A stretch of 51,309 nt of DNA from Lachnospiraceae bacterium (GCA_021769135.1 JAETTM010000031.1:1-51309), one strand, 5' to 3'. Counted from the first letter of the stretch, positions 40,988-49,640 are shown. Program-made: numbers and translations. The notes: a model not told the origin generated them from the sequence alone.

Positions 40988-41230
40988 ATGAAAGTAGAAA
41001 ATATAACTGATATTGACAAGTTCTTTAAAGTAATCGACAGCTGCGTCGGCAAGGTGGAACTGGTAACCGGGGAAGGCGACAGGCTGAATCTGAAGTCAAA
41101 GCTTTCCCAGTATGTTTCCATGGCGAACATTTTTTCTGACGGAACCATTTCGGAACTGGAAATAATTGCGTACGAGCCGGAAGACATTGGCAAGTTGGTT
41201 AACTTCATGATGGAAAACCAGGGCAAATGA
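40988..41230 (+). CDS. Conserved small hypothetical protein, HPr-sized
   Basis: 80 residues with AAAGGAG upstream of ATG 40988. MKVENITDIDKFFKVIDSCV, GKVELVTGEGDRLNLKSKLS, then ELEIIAYEPEDIGKLVNFMM. Alternating strands and helices and the closing helix give an HPr-like size and pattern, with no histidine at all. In this it recalls the HPr-like protein at 7348. I recognise it only as a type of short protein common in Lachnospiraceae; function unknown. Its stop overlaps the next gene's start. Confidence 0.75.
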   Translation: MKVENITDIDKFFKVIDSCVGKVELVTGEGDRLNLKSKLSQYVSMANIFSDGTISELEIIAYEPEDIGKLVNFMMENQGK

Positions 41231-42141
41231 TGAATGCTAAGAAGATAAACTGGATATTCCTGGCAGTAATACTCCTGGACATCTCATTGGTGGTATTAAT
41301 GCTGGTAGTATATCCAGTATTTGAATTAGGAATTGTTTCTAATTTAATAGTAAGCCAGCTGGTTATTTTAGTGCCCTCCTTAATAGGCGTTTTGGCTGCG
41401 CGGGAAAATTTGATTGAGCTTGCGGGTTTCCGCAAATTCAAAATATCGTCGGCACTTATGACGGTGCTTTTTACTTTTCTGTTTATGCCGCTGGTAAGCT
41501 TGATTAATATGATATCCATGTGCTTTGTGGACAATGCGGTAGCGGCGGTAAGTGGCGAAATATTGGAGACCCCTTTTCTGGTTATGCTGGTTTTGATGGG
41601 CATCCTGGGGCCGATGAGCGAAGAACTGGTATGCAGGGGCATTGTTTACCATGGCTATAAGAGGACCGGCACTATGATGCAGGCCATGCTGCTGTCATCT
41701 ATGATTTTTGCGTTGATTCACATGAACTTTAACCAAGCGGCCTATGCCTTCGTAATAGGGATTGCCATGGTTCTTTTGGTGGAAGCCACAGGAAGCATAT
41801 GGAGTTCCATACTGGTTCATATCACTTTCAATACCCAGCAAGTGTGCTTAATGTATCTAATGGATTATGGGGAGCAGCAGCTTATGGAAGCGCAGGAGGC
41901 GCTGACGACGGATATGATGATTCTGGCTATCAGCGTTTATCTGATTATAGCGGCTGTGACCACTTCTCTTGCGGGGTGCGTCCTTGCGTGGATTGCAAAA
42001 AATGAAAAGCGCGAAGACAACCTTCGCGCCATCTGGCGAACAAGAAAATTCAGAAAAGAAGGAAAGGTAATTACCGTTCCCCTTTTAATCGCAATTGTAA
42101 TTGTATTTTTCTTTATGGGCCTGGAATTGCTGCTCAGTTAA
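41227..42141 (+). CDS. CPBP-family intramembrane metalloprotease
   Basis: 304 residues, about eight membrane helices, starting at ATG 41227 inside the previous stop (ATGA overlap). The CPBP (Abi/Rce1-like) motifs are MSEELVCRGIVYHGY (EExxxR), FALIHMNFNQAAYAF (HxxxN-type second motif) and SSILVHITFNTQQ (third His). Members cleave membrane substrates or protect against bacteriocins; the target is unknown. The two-gene operon with the small hypothetical protein is notable. Confidence 0.9.
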   Translation: MMNAKKINWIFLAVILLDISLVVLMLVVYPVFELGIVSNLIVSQLVILVPSLIGVLAARENLIELAGFRKFKISSALMTVLFTFLFMPLVSLINMISMCFVDNAVAAVSGEILETPFLVMLVLMGILGPMSEELVCRGIVYHGYKRTGTMMQAMLLSSMIFALIHMNFNQAAYAFVIGIAMVLLVEATGSIWSSILVHITFNTQQVCLMYLMDYGEQQLMEAQEALTTDMMILAISVYLIIAAVTTSLAGCVLAWIAKNEKREDNLRAIWRTRKFRKEGKVITVPLLIAIVIVFFFMGLELLLS

Positions 42142-42161
42142 AACTGGCAGCCTTTCGCAAG

Positions 42162-42350
42162 CTACACGTAGAGATTGATGTTGGCTCCCACAGCCGGATT
42201 GACGGAAAGCTCCATAGAAGCAGCCATCATGTCTACCATTTGTTCGCCGGTCGCTTCCAAAGTATCCAAGGATTTAGCAAGTACTGCAGTTCCTACAGCG
42301 TTCATCGTCCGTGTCTGGGAAAGAGCCATTGATAATCCAGGTATATCCAC
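42162..42350 (-). CDS. YjfB-family protein (putative motility protein)
   Basis: 62 residues with GTG start at 42350, preceded by AGGAGGTGATAAAA; the longer frame has no site. DIPGLSMALSQTRTMNAVGT then AVLAKSLDTLEATGEQMVDM and ELSVNPAVGANINLYV is the YjfB_motility pattern (PF14070), ending in the typical GxxIDxx-like tail. No flagellar genes are in this window. It is driven by the minus-strand half of a two-way promoter at 42424-42458. Confidence 0.88.
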   Translation of the reverse strand: MDIPGLSMALSQTRTMNAVGTAVLAKSLDTLEATGEQMVDMMAASMELSVNPAVGANINLYV

Positions 42351-42423
42351 TTTTATCACCTCCTGTTTACAGATGCGGTTGTCATGCAGCGGCTGAATTT
42401 GTAATGCCGTTGTCATTGTTCTA

Positions 42424-42458
42424 TTGCAATTATACCATATTTTTGTTATAATTGGCAA
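42424..42458. promoter_or_regulatory. Overlapping two-way promoter
   Basis: Plus strand: TTGCAA (42424-42429), 17 bases, TATAAT (42447-42452). Minus strand: TTGCCA (42453-42458), 18 bases, TATAAT (42429-42434). Both sets share 35 bases, each -10 touching the other's -35. They serve the glycosyltransferase and the YjfB gene. Confidence 0.7.
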
Positions 42459-42476
42459 GTTAGGAAATGGTGGGTT

Positions 42477-43151
42477 ATGCAGAAATTAAATATATTGGGG
42501 GTGGCGCTTACCGATTATTCCCTGAAGGAATCCCTGTTTATGCTGGACGGATTTGTGGGGGGCGGTGGGCTTAAAACCATCTTATACATTACGACTCCCA
42601 TGCTGATTATGGCAGGGGAGGATGAAGAGGAAAAAAATACAATAGAAGCTATGGATATGACCTTGTGCGGGGATGCGGATATTTTAAGGGTGGCAGGAAT
42701 TAAGTCGGCGAGCAGACAGTATGAGGTGGATAATCTTGTTTTCCTGAAGGAATTTTTGCGCAGGATGGCGCGGAATGACGGGAAGGTATATCTTTTGGCG
42801 GAGTCGGAAGAAGAAATCATGCAGCTGCGCGAAGATTTGGAGGCGCTTCAGAATGGGATTTTGATTGGCGGCAGCAGCGTGGCGGTCGATGAAGCGGATG
42901 AAATTATTAATCGGATTAATGATGTTGCGCCTATGGCAGTGATATCCCGGATGTCATATGGAAGACAGGAAAAATGGATGATGGGGGCGAAGCTATTAGT
43001 TAACGCGGAAGTTTGGCTGGGCATTTCAAAAGACATGATACTTGACAGGACAAAGGAGCCATTAAGCAAAAAAGTTATGGATAAGGTTTATAAAAAGATG
43101 TTTCAAAGACGGATGAACCGATTTAATGACGAAAATGAAAAAGGAGAGTAA
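42477..43151 (+). CDS. WecG/TagA/CpsF-family glycosyltransferase
   Basis: 224 residues. The GT26 pattern is visible although diverged: LNILGVALTDYSLKESLFML, TPMLIMAGEDEE, LCGDADILRVAGIKSASRQY (the usual DG-x-G region), VYLLAESEEEIMQLREDLEA and SYGRQEKWMMGAKLLVN near the end. Family members add N-acetylmannosamine or a related sugar to a lipid-linked primer in wall teichoic acid or capsule synthesis. No other surface-polymer genes are adjacent, so the product pathway is unknown. Confidence 0.75.
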   Translation: MQKLNILGVALTDYSLKESLFMLDGFVGGGGLKTILYITTPMLIMAGEDEEEKNTIEAMDMTLCGDADILRVAGIKSASRQYEVDNLVFLKEFLRRMARNDGKVYLLAESEEEIMQLREDLEALQNGILIGGSSVAVDEADEIINRINDVAPMAVISRMSYGRQEKWMMGAKLLVNAEVWLGISKDMILDRTKEPLSKKVMDKVYKKMFQRRMNRFNDENEKGE

Positions 43152-43454
43152 GCAGATTTGAGGTGTGCCACATTTCAGGTTTGCTTGCTTTTGGTTTTAG
43201 ACATGTTTTTGGATATTTTTGGCATGGCTGGAAAGTTGTGAAACTTGTATAGGGGAAGAAAATATTAAATTTCTATTAATACATAAAAAATACACAAATT
43301 TCTATAAGGAAAGTATAGATTTTTTTGTATTTTTAAATTAAAATGGAAAATGGGTATAGAAAAAACGGTTATTTATCTCCGGTATGCATTGTAAATGTTG
43401 CATAAAGAATGGAAAATACAGGGATATGGCGGGGATAAGAGAAGGAGTGGGGAA
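43152..43454. other. AT-rich intergenic region before the CdaR-type gene
   Basis: No gene seen. AAATTTCTAT is repeated exactly at 43267-43276 and 43296-43305, and T-rich tracts follow. Likely promoter and regulator region for the next gene; I cannot pick a convincing -35/-10 pair. Confidence 0.4.
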
Positions 43455-44543
43455 ATGATTTCTAATCAAATTTTGCAGAACACAATTGACGGCCTCAAAT
43501 CCATAGCGAGGGTAGAACTATGCGTTATGGATGTGGACGGGAAAGAAGTGGCTTCTACGACGCCGGATATGGAAAGCTGCGCGGGCGCGGCTGCCGGTTT
43601 TGCGGGGTCGCCGGCGGATTCCCAGGAGATTCAGGGATATCAGTATTTTAAGATATTCGATGAACAGCAGCTGGAGTATATCCTGATAGCAGGCGGCGCC
43701 GGGGAGGACGTTTATACTATCGGAAAGATGGTGGCATTTCAGATTCAGAGCCTGCTGGTGGCATATAAGGAGCGGTTTGACAAAGACAACTTTGTAAAAA
43801 ACCTGCTGTTGGATAACCTTCTTCTGGTGGATATTTACAGCAGGGCTAAGAAGCTGCATATCCAGACGGACGTAAAACGTGTGGTTATGATTATTGAGAC
43901 GGATAACAGCAAGGACAGCAATGTGCTGGAAATGGTCAGGGCTAATTTTGGCGGAAACAGCAAAGATTTTATTACGGCTGTGGATGAAAACAACGTGATT
44001 GTGGTGAAGGACCTTTCGGAAGGGGAGCCGAACAAAGAAATTGAAAAGTCGGCGAAAACCATGGAAAATGTGCTGATAAAAGAAGGGCTGGAAGGAATCC
44101 GCATTTCTTACGGCACTATTGTGGGTGAAATTAAAGATGTAAGCCGTTCCTACAAAGAGGCGAAGATGGCTTTGGATGTGGGGAAAATTTTCTTTGGGGA
44201 GAGGGATATTGTGGCCTATAGCGAGCTGGGCATCGGACGCTTGATTTACCAGCTGCCCATACCTCTTTGCAAGATGTTTATCAAGGAAATCTTCGGCGGG
44301 AAAAGCCCGGACGATTTTGACGAAGAGACTTTGACGACAATCAATAAGTTCTTTGAGAACAGCTTGAATGTTTCGGAGACTTCCAGGCAGCTGTTTATAC
44401 ATAGGAATACTTTGGTGTACCGCCTGGATAAGCTGCAGAAAAGCACAGGGCTGGATTTGAGGGTCTTCGAGGATGCGATTACTTTTAAGATTGCCTTGAT
44501 GGTAGTAAGGTATATGAAGTATATGGAGACCTTGGAGTATTAA
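43455..44543 (+). CDS. CdaR/PucR-type transcriptional regulator
   Basis: 362 residues from ATG 43455 (MISNQILQNTIDGLKSIARV), with AAGGAG upstream. The N-terminal sugar-diacid-recognition-like sensor (VMDVDGKEVASTTPDM, GEDVYTIGKMVAFQIQSLL) is followed by a GGDEF-like linker domain (VVMIIETDNSKDSNVLEMVR; ISYGTIVGEIKDVSRSYKEA). The C-terminal PucR-type HTH is SLNVSETSRQLFIHRNTLVY then RLDKLQKSTGLDLRVFEDAI. Ligand unknown. It precedes ftsEX, but a transposable element copy separates them. Confidence 0.88.
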   Translation: MISNQILQNTIDGLKSIARVELCVMDVDGKEVASTTPDMESCAGAAAGFAGSPADSQEIQGYQYFKIFDEQQLEYILIAGGAGEDVYTIGKMVAFQIQSLLVAYKERFDKDNFVKNLLLDNLLLVDIYSRAKKLHIQTDVKRVVMIIETDNSKDSNVLEMVRANFGGNSKDFITAVDENNVIVVKDLSEGEPNKEIEKSAKTMENVLIKEGLEGIRISYGTIVGEIKDVSRSYKEAKMALDVGKIFFGERDIVAYSELGIGRLIYQLPIPLCKMFIKEIFGGKSPDDFDEETLTTINKFFENSLNVSETSRQLFIHRNTLVYRLDKLQKSTGLDLRVFEDAITFKIALMVVRYMKYMETLEY

Positions 44544-44545
44544 TA

Positions 44546-44620
44546 GAGGATAAGTAACAGTTCAGCCCAGGCTTTGTGCCTGCAACAGGAAAGCCGTAGG
44601 CTGAACTGTTACGAGGATAA
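44546..44620. repeat. 59-bp MITE with perfect 14-bp ends and 8-bp target duplication
   Basis: GTAACAGTTCAGCC (44554-44567) and its exact reverse complement GGCTGAACTGTTAC (44599-44612) flank 31 bases. GAGGATAA occurs directly before (44546-44553) and directly after (44613-44620), a clear 8-bp target-site duplication. The ends match the outer ends of MITE copy 2. It lies between the CdaR-type gene and ftsE and may also fold in the transcript. Confidence 0.85.
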
Positions 44621-44643
44621 AATAATTAGGCGGGTGAAATACA

Positions 44644-45390
44644 TTGATAGAAAAGGACAGGAAGAAGAGAAGAGGAAAGAGGCAGGCGGTTGTCGGAAAC
44701 GAGATTATCACGCTTGAGAATGTAAGCAAGGCTTATGCTACGGGGGCGCCGGCATTAAACGGTGTGGATTTACATATTAATAAAGGGGAGTTTGTTTTTA
44801 TTGTAGGAGACAGCGGCTCCGGCAAATCTACAATGATTAAGCTGCTTCTTCGGGAATTGACGCCTACTTCCGGGAATATCAATGTGATGGGCTATGATTT
44901 GGTGAAAATCAAACATAGGAAGATACCCAAGTTCAGAAGAAATCTGGGAATCGTCTTTCAGGACTTCCGTTTGCTGAAGGACAGGAATGTTTATGAGAAC
45001 GTGGCATTTGCCCAGCGCATTATCCAGGTTTCCAATAAAGAAATAAAGAGAAATGTTCCCAGCATCCTTGCTACTGTCGGACTGGCCGGAAAGTATAAGG
45101 CGAAGCCAAGACAGCTTTCCGGAGGGGAACAACAGAGGGTGGCGTTAGCGAGGGCGTTGGTCAACCGTCCGACTATCCTGCTTGCGGATGAGCCTACGGG
45201 GAATTTGGATCCTAAGAATTCATGGGAAATCATGAAGCTGTTAGAGCAGATTAATGAGAATGGCACTACGGTCTTAGTAGTAACGCATAACAGGGAAATC
45301 GTAAATTCCATGCAGAAAAGAGTCGTCACAATGAAGCGGGGCGTCATTGTAAGCGATGAGGAAAAAGGCGGTTATATCGATGAGGATTAG
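44644..45390 (+). CDS. ftsE: Cell-division ATP-binding protein FtsE
   Basis: ATPase of the FtsEX complex. 248 residues from TTG 44644, with GGCGGGTG upstream; a basic 20-residue head precedes the family start IITLENVSKAYATGAPALNG. Walker A GDSGSGKST at 55-63, FQDFRLLKDRNVYENVAF (typical FtsE), signature LSGGEQQR, Walker B ILLADEPTGNLDP, and switch His in VVTHNREIV. It overlaps ftsX by 11 bases. FtsEX converts ATP turnover into activation of a periplasmic wall hydrolase, here probably the M23 protein at 46345. Confidence 0.95.
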   Translation: MIEKDRKKRRGKRQAVVGNEIITLENVSKAYATGAPALNGVDLHINKGEFVFIVGDSGSGKSTMIKLLLRELTPTSGNINVMGYDLVKIKHRKIPKFRRNLGIVFQDFRLLKDRNVYENVAFAQRIIQVSNKEIKRNVPSILATVGLAGKYKAKPRQLSGGEQQRVALARALVNRPTILLADEPTGNLDPKNSWEIMKLLEQINENGTTVLVVTHNREIVNSMQKRVVTMKRGVIVSDEEKGGYIDED

Positions 45391-46276
45391 CACATTTTTT
45401 TATACCATAGGGCAGGGATTCCGGAATATAGTGAGAAATAAGCTTTTTACGCTGGCGTCTCTTGCAACGATAGGCGCGTGCCTGTTTTTGTTCGGCATAT
45501 TCTATGCGATTTTGACCAATTTCGAACATATTGTTAAAACGGCGGAGGAAGGGATATCGGTTACCGTTTTTTTTAACGAAGGGGTAAGCGACACCCGGAT
45601 AGCGGAAATCGGCGACATGATTTCCAGAAGGGTGGAGGTTTCCAATGTGGAATTCGTTTCGGCGGAAGAAGCATGGGAAAGCTTTAAGGATGATTACCTG
45701 GGGGAATACGTGGATGGTTTCACGGAAAATCCGCTGTCCTCATCCGCCCATTACGTAATTTATTTAAGCGATGTATCCCTGCAGCCGGCTTTGGTTACTT
45801 ATCTGGAATCGATTGAGGATATCAGGAGGATTAACAAATCGGAGATTACGGCTACCACATTGAGCGGCGTTAATGCCTTGATTGCGTATGTGTCCCTGGG
45901 GATTATAGCCATTTTGTTTGCCGTTTCGATTTTCCTAATCAGCAATACGGTTACCATCGGCATATCCGTGCGGAAAGAAGAAATAAACATAATGAAGTAT
46001 ATCGGCGCCACGGACTTTTTTGTCCGGTCCCCTTTTGTAATCGAGGGGATGATGATTGGGCTTATCGGTTCGCTTTTGCCATTGGGTATCATTTATTTTA
46101 TTTACAATCATATGATTTTATATGTGACGGAGAGGTTTGCGATGTTGACCAAGGTATTGAATTTCCTGCCGGTGGAGACGATTTTCCAAACGCTGTTTCC
46201 GGTATCCGTTGCGATGGGGGTAGGGATTGGTTTTATCGGAAGTATAGTGACAGTCAGGAAGCACTTAAGGGTATAA
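45380..46276 (+). CDS. ftsX: Cell-division membrane protein FtsX
   Basis: 298 residues from ATG 45380, inside the end of ftsE. It has the N-terminal helix LFTLASLATIGACLFLFGIF, an external loop of about 110 residues (VTVFFNEGVSDTRIAEIGDM, LSSSAHYVIYLSDVSLQPAL), then three helices with VRKEEINIMKYIGATDFFVR between them, a strong FtsX block. The external loop is what contacts the hydrolase in Streptococcus and Bacillus. 68 bases separate it from the M23 gene. Confidence 0.95.
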   Translation: MRISTFFYTIGQGFRNIVRNKLFTLASLATIGACLFLFGIFYAILTNFEHIVKTAEEGISVTVFFNEGVSDTRIAEIGDMISRRVEVSNVEFVSAEEAWESFKDDYLGEYVDGFTENPLSSSAHYVIYLSDVSLQPALVTYLESIEDIRRINKSEITATTLSGVNALIAYVSLGIIAILFAVSIFLISNTVTIGISVRKEEINIMKYIGATDFFVRSPFVIEGMMIGLIGSLLPLGIIYFIYNHMILYVTERFAMLTKVLNFLPVETIFQTLFPVSVAMGVGIGFIGSIVTVRKHLRV

Positions 46277-46344
46277 GCGGACGCTGCAGGGCAAAGATAT
46301 AAAACGGGAATGGTTTTTAAACACGCTCTAGGAAGGATACTGCC

Positions 46345-47559
46345 ATGAAAGGATGGAAAAGAGCCTTGTGTGCGGCCTTGTGTATTCCGGCAGCGGTCTT
46401 GCTGTCGGGGATATGGAATGTACGGGCCTCCGGGTTGACGAATGACCTGATTAAGGAAAAGGAACAGGAAATCCAAGATGCAAAGGAATTAAAAAAGGAA
46501 CTTCAGTCAAACCTCACGGATGTGAAAAAAGTAAAAGAAGGGCTGGAGGCATCAAAACAGGATTTGGCTGAATACGTGGAGCGGCTGGATGGAGAGCTGG
46601 CAACGGTACAGGCCAAAATCGAGGATTTAAAGGGAAAAATAGAGGTAAAGGAGACTGAAATCCAACAGACCCAGGAAGAACTGGAGGCAGCGATTGAGGA
46701 TCAGGAGAACCAGTACGCGGCCATGAAGAAGCGGATTAAATTCATGTACGAAAAAGGGGATAACCTGTACATGGAATTGATTTTCTCATCGGAAAGCTTC
46801 AGCGAGATGCTGAATAAGGCGGAATATATAGAGATGCTGTCCGCTTATGACAGGAAGATGCTGGATAAATATGTGGAAACAAGGGAACTGATTGAGTTGT
46901 ACAAGGAACAGCTTGAAGAGGAACAGGCTTATTTGGAAGAGGCAAAGGCGGGGGTGGAAAACGAAGAGGCTTCTTTGAATTCGTTGATTGATGAAAAGAA
47001 GGAAACCATCGAAAAGGTGAGCGATGACATCGAAGCAAAGGAAGCGGCCATAGCGGAGTACGAAGCCTATATCAAAGAGCAGAATGAAACGATTGCCGTG
47101 CTTGAAAAGGTGGTGGCTGAGGAAAAGGCGAAGCTGGCGGAAGAAAACAAGATAAAATATGACGGGGGGATGTTTAAATGGCCTGCTCCATCTTATACGA
47201 TGATTACCAGCGAATTCGGCAACAGGATACATCCTACGCTGGGGGTGGAGAAGTTTCATAACGGTATTGATATGGCAGCGCCGGGCGGTTCGCCTATTTT
47301 GGCGGCATATGACGGCAATGTGGTGGCGGCGGATTATAGCAATTCCATGGGAAATTATATAATGATAGACCATGGGGACGGGTTGTACACAATTTACATG
47401 CATGCATCGGCATTGTATGTTTCAAAAGGGAGTTTTGTTTCAAAGGGCCAGACTATTGCAGCGGTGGGAACGACAGGTAGGTCTACGGGGAACCATTTGC
47501 ATTTTAGCGTAAGGCTGAACGGAAGTTATGTTAATCCCAGGAATTATTTTGGAAGCTAA
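46345..47559 (+). CDS. Coiled-coil M23 murein hydrolase or activator (EnvC/PcsB-like role)
   Basis: 404 residues with a signal peptide (RALCAALCIPAAVLLSGIWN). A long coiled coil spans about residues 35-265 (KEQEIQDAKELKKELQSNL and similar), then an M23/LytM domain: FHNGIDMAAPGGSPILAAYD with zinc ligands H and D, MIDHGDGLYTIYMHA, and GNHLHFSVRLNG for the HxH. All zinc ligands look present, so it may itself cut peptidoglycan cross-links. Its place directly after ftsEX and the coiled coil point to the FtsX-regulated hydrolase of division, the role of EnvC, PcsB and CwlO elsewhere. Confidence 0.92.
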   Translation: MKGWKRALCAALCIPAAVLLSGIWNVRASGLTNDLIKEKEQEIQDAKELKKELQSNLTDVKKVKEGLEASKQDLAEYVERLDGELATVQAKIEDLKGKIEVKETEIQQTQEELEAAIEDQENQYAAMKKRIKFMYEKGDNLYMELIFSSESFSEMLNKAEYIEMLSAYDRKMLDKYVETRELIELYKEQLEEEQAYLEEAKAGVENEEASLNSLIDEKKETIEKVSDDIEAKEAAIAEYEAYIKEQNETIAVLEKVVAEEKAKLAEENKIKYDGGMFKWPAPSYTMITSEFGNRIHPTLGVEKFHNGIDMAAPGGSPILAAYDGNVVAADYSNSMGNYIMIDHGDGLYTIYMHASALYVSKGSFVSKGQTIAAVGTTGRSTGNHLHFSVRLNGSYVNPRNYFGS

Positions 47560-47576
47560 TATGGAGATGAAGGACA

Positions 47577-48881
47577 GTGGAATATAATTTAAATGGATAT
47601 TTGGGCGGCGCTGAGAGCGGCGGAAGTTCAGGGAAAAAGGAGAATGGGAGAAAGGAAAGGAAGAGCTTCCGCAACGGGATGTTTACAGGGGTGATTTTGT
47701 GCCTTCTCCTTGTATGCTGCATTTATACGGTGAAGCAGCTTTATGGGTTCCATAAAATGAGGATGGACAGCATTATGGGCCAGACGGCGGAGGAAGCCCC
47801 CAAAGGACTTGTAAACGACCAGACGATGAGCAAGCTGGAAGTATTGGAGCAGGCCGTTAAAGAATATTATTATCAGGAAGATGTGGATACATCGGAGATG
47901 ATCAACGGGATGTATGAGGGGGTGATTAATTCCCTGGGAGACCCTTATTCTACCTATTATACGGAAGAAGATTTGGAAGAACTGATGGACCAGACGGAGG
48001 GGATTTATTACGGAATCGGCGCTTATGTGGGAATGGATGCCCAGACCGGGATGGCTTACATCAGCGGCGTTTTCGAAGGTACACCGGCGGAAGAAGCGGG
48101 GCTGCGTGACGGGGATGTGATTTATATGGTGAATCAGAATCCCATGCAAGGTTTGGAACTGTCGGAAATAGTAGCCCAGATTAAAGGGGAAGAAGGCACA
48201 AAGGTACATCTGACAATTTTCAGGGACGGAGAAAAGGATTACCTGGAAATGGACGTGGAGCGCAGGAAAATAGAGAGCCCTACAGTGAAATGTGAGATGT
48301 ATGACAACAAAGTAGGGTATATTCAAATTACGGAATTCGACGATGTGACTGTGGATCAGTTTACCGAGGCCATGGCCGCGTTGAACAGCCAGGGGATGGA
48401 AGGGCTGGTGCTGGATTTGCGCGCTAATCCCGGAGGAAATCTGGGGGCGGTAGTAGAAATCGCCAGACAGCTTCTGCCGAAGGGGTTGATTGTATATACG
48501 GAGGACAGAGACGGCAACCGTACGGAATATTCCTGCGACGGGGAAAGCGTATTCCAAAAGCCGCTGGCGGTGTTGATTAATGGATATTCAGCCAGCGCAT
48601 CGGAAATTCTGGCCGGCGCCATTAAGGATTATGGAATCGGGGAACTGATAGGGACGACTACTTTTGGGAAAGGTATTGTTCAAAGGGTAATTTCCCTGTC
48701 GGACGGAACGGCCATCAAACTGACGGTGAGCACTTATTTTACTCCCAATGGAAATAATATTCACGGAATCGGCGTGGAGCCGGACGAAGTCTACGAGTTT
48801 GACAGCGAGAAATATTATGAGGAAGGGTATGATAATCAACTGGAGCATGCGAAAGAGGTTGTGGCCGGGAAAATCGGATAG
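47577..48881 (+). CDS. S41 C-terminal processing peptidase (CtpA-like)
   Basis: 434 residues from GTG 47577, with GGAGATGAAGG upstream. Cytoplasmic head, one membrane helix near 38-58, a PDZ domain (YYGIGAYVGMDAQTGMAYIS, GTPAEEAGLRDGDVIYMVNQ), then the S41 protease core with the catalytic Ser in GYSASASEILAGAIKDYG and Lys365 in TFGKGIVQ. CtpA enzymes trim or degrade wall-associated proteins, including M23 hydrolases and their activators. Seventeen bases after the M23 gene, so control of that hydrolase is a fair inference. Confidence 0.93.
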   Translation: MEYNLNGYLGGAESGGSSGKKENGRKERKSFRNGMFTGVILCLLLVCCIYTVKQLYGFHKMRMDSIMGQTAEEAPKGLVNDQTMSKLEVLEQAVKEYYYQEDVDTSEMINGMYEGVINSLGDPYSTYYTEEDLEELMDQTEGIYYGIGAYVGMDAQTGMAYISGVFEGTPAEEAGLRDGDVIYMVNQNPMQGLELSEIVAQIKGEEGTKVHLTIFRDGEKDYLEMDVERRKIESPTVKCEMYDNKVGYIQITEFDDVTVDQFTEAMAALNSQGMEGLVLDLRANPGGNLGAVVEIARQLLPKGLIVYTEDRDGNRTEYSCDGESVFQKPLAVLINGYSASASEILAGAIKDYGIGELIGTTTFGKGIVQRVISLSDGTAIKLTVSTYFTPNGNNIHGIGVEPDEVYEFDSEKYYEEGYDNQLEHAKEVVAGKIG

Positions 48882-48908
48882 AAGAGAGAGGGAAAAGGAG
48901 AAGGACGA

Positions 48909-49490
48909 ATGAGGAAAGCATTGCGGAAAAGGATGGCGGTTGTTGCCGTCGGCCTGGTGCTGCTGGCGTTGGCGGCGGGCTGCGGCGGTGCTAAGGAAGG
49001 GGAAATATATCCCTTAACGGTGGATGGAACGGATATTACGCTGGATGTGACAACGATGCAGGCAATTTACGATGCGGGATTTGAGGTGACCGTTCTCGAT
49101 ACTTCTACGATGGACCGATACGAAATCGCCGCGGATACGCCGCTGGATGCGGACAGCGTGTATACAGGGGTGAATATTGGGAAAGACGGGGATATTTATG
49201 CTTCCCTCAGCGTGGTGACCGAGGATGCCTGTGCTATAAGCGAGTCGGTAATTTACAGTTTTACCGGATTTGGAGGGTTTGGGGATAAAATTGCTATTGC
49301 TTCAATACCATTGACGGAACTGACCGAGGAGAAAGCGAAGGAAATCGAGAAAAAGCTGGAGGATGGCGAATATTTCCAGAGCTATGTATCGGATTCCAGG
49401 ATATTGCGGATTACACGTGAAAACGGGGCGACAGGTGCGGTGACGCAGCTGGAGGTGGAAGTAAGGTATGAAATTGACTATACGGGCTGA
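48909..49490 (+). CDS. Hypothetical lipoprotein
   Basis: 193 residues with AGAAGGA upstream of ATG 48909. Signal with lipobox LAAGC, Cys about residue 25. The mature part has MQAIYDAGFEVTVLDTSTMD, VYTGVNIGKDGDIYASLSVV and IASIPLTELTEEKAKEIEKK. No family recognised. As the last gene of the ftsEX-M23-S41 cluster (28 bases after the S41 stop) it may be a wall-associated partner or sensor, but nothing in the sequence proves it. Confidence 0.8.
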   Translation: MRKALRKRMAVVAVGLVLLALAAGCGGAKEGEIYPLTVDGTDITLDVTTMQAIYDAGFEVTVLDTSTMDRYEIAADTPLDADSVYTGVNIGKDGDIYASLSVVTEDACAISESVIYSFTGFGGFGDKIAIASIPLTELTEEKAKEIEKKLEDGEYFQSYVSDSRILRITRENGATGAVTQLEVEVRYEIDYTG

Positions 49491-49493
49491 TTT

Positions 49494-49640
49494 TTACTTT
49501 ATAAAATCATAGAAATTGCAGATCTGGCTGTATCCAAGCCGAACCGAGATTTCGTTGATGGGATGATAATGGAAATACTCTGCCGTAGATGGCAGGGTGG
49601 CCTCTGCGTAGTGGATGGCTTTTAAGAATGCGAGGTGAAA
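49494..49640 (-). pseudogene. AraC-family regulator, C-terminal fragment with internal deletion
   Basis: On the minus strand: AIHYAEATLPSTAEYFHYHP joined directly to INEISVRLGYSQICNFYDFI, then stop. These are the first and second helix-turn-helix parts of an AraC DNA-binding domain, but the roughly 35 residues that normally lie between (KKETGxSF...) are missing. No start is seen. It abuts the lipoprotein gene tail-to-tail. Confidence 0.65.

Noticed and set aside
46276-46300. GCGGACGCTGC just after ftsX, matching the MITE core end
   Set aside because: Only 11 bases match and no partner arm is nearby; too short to call a fifth copy.
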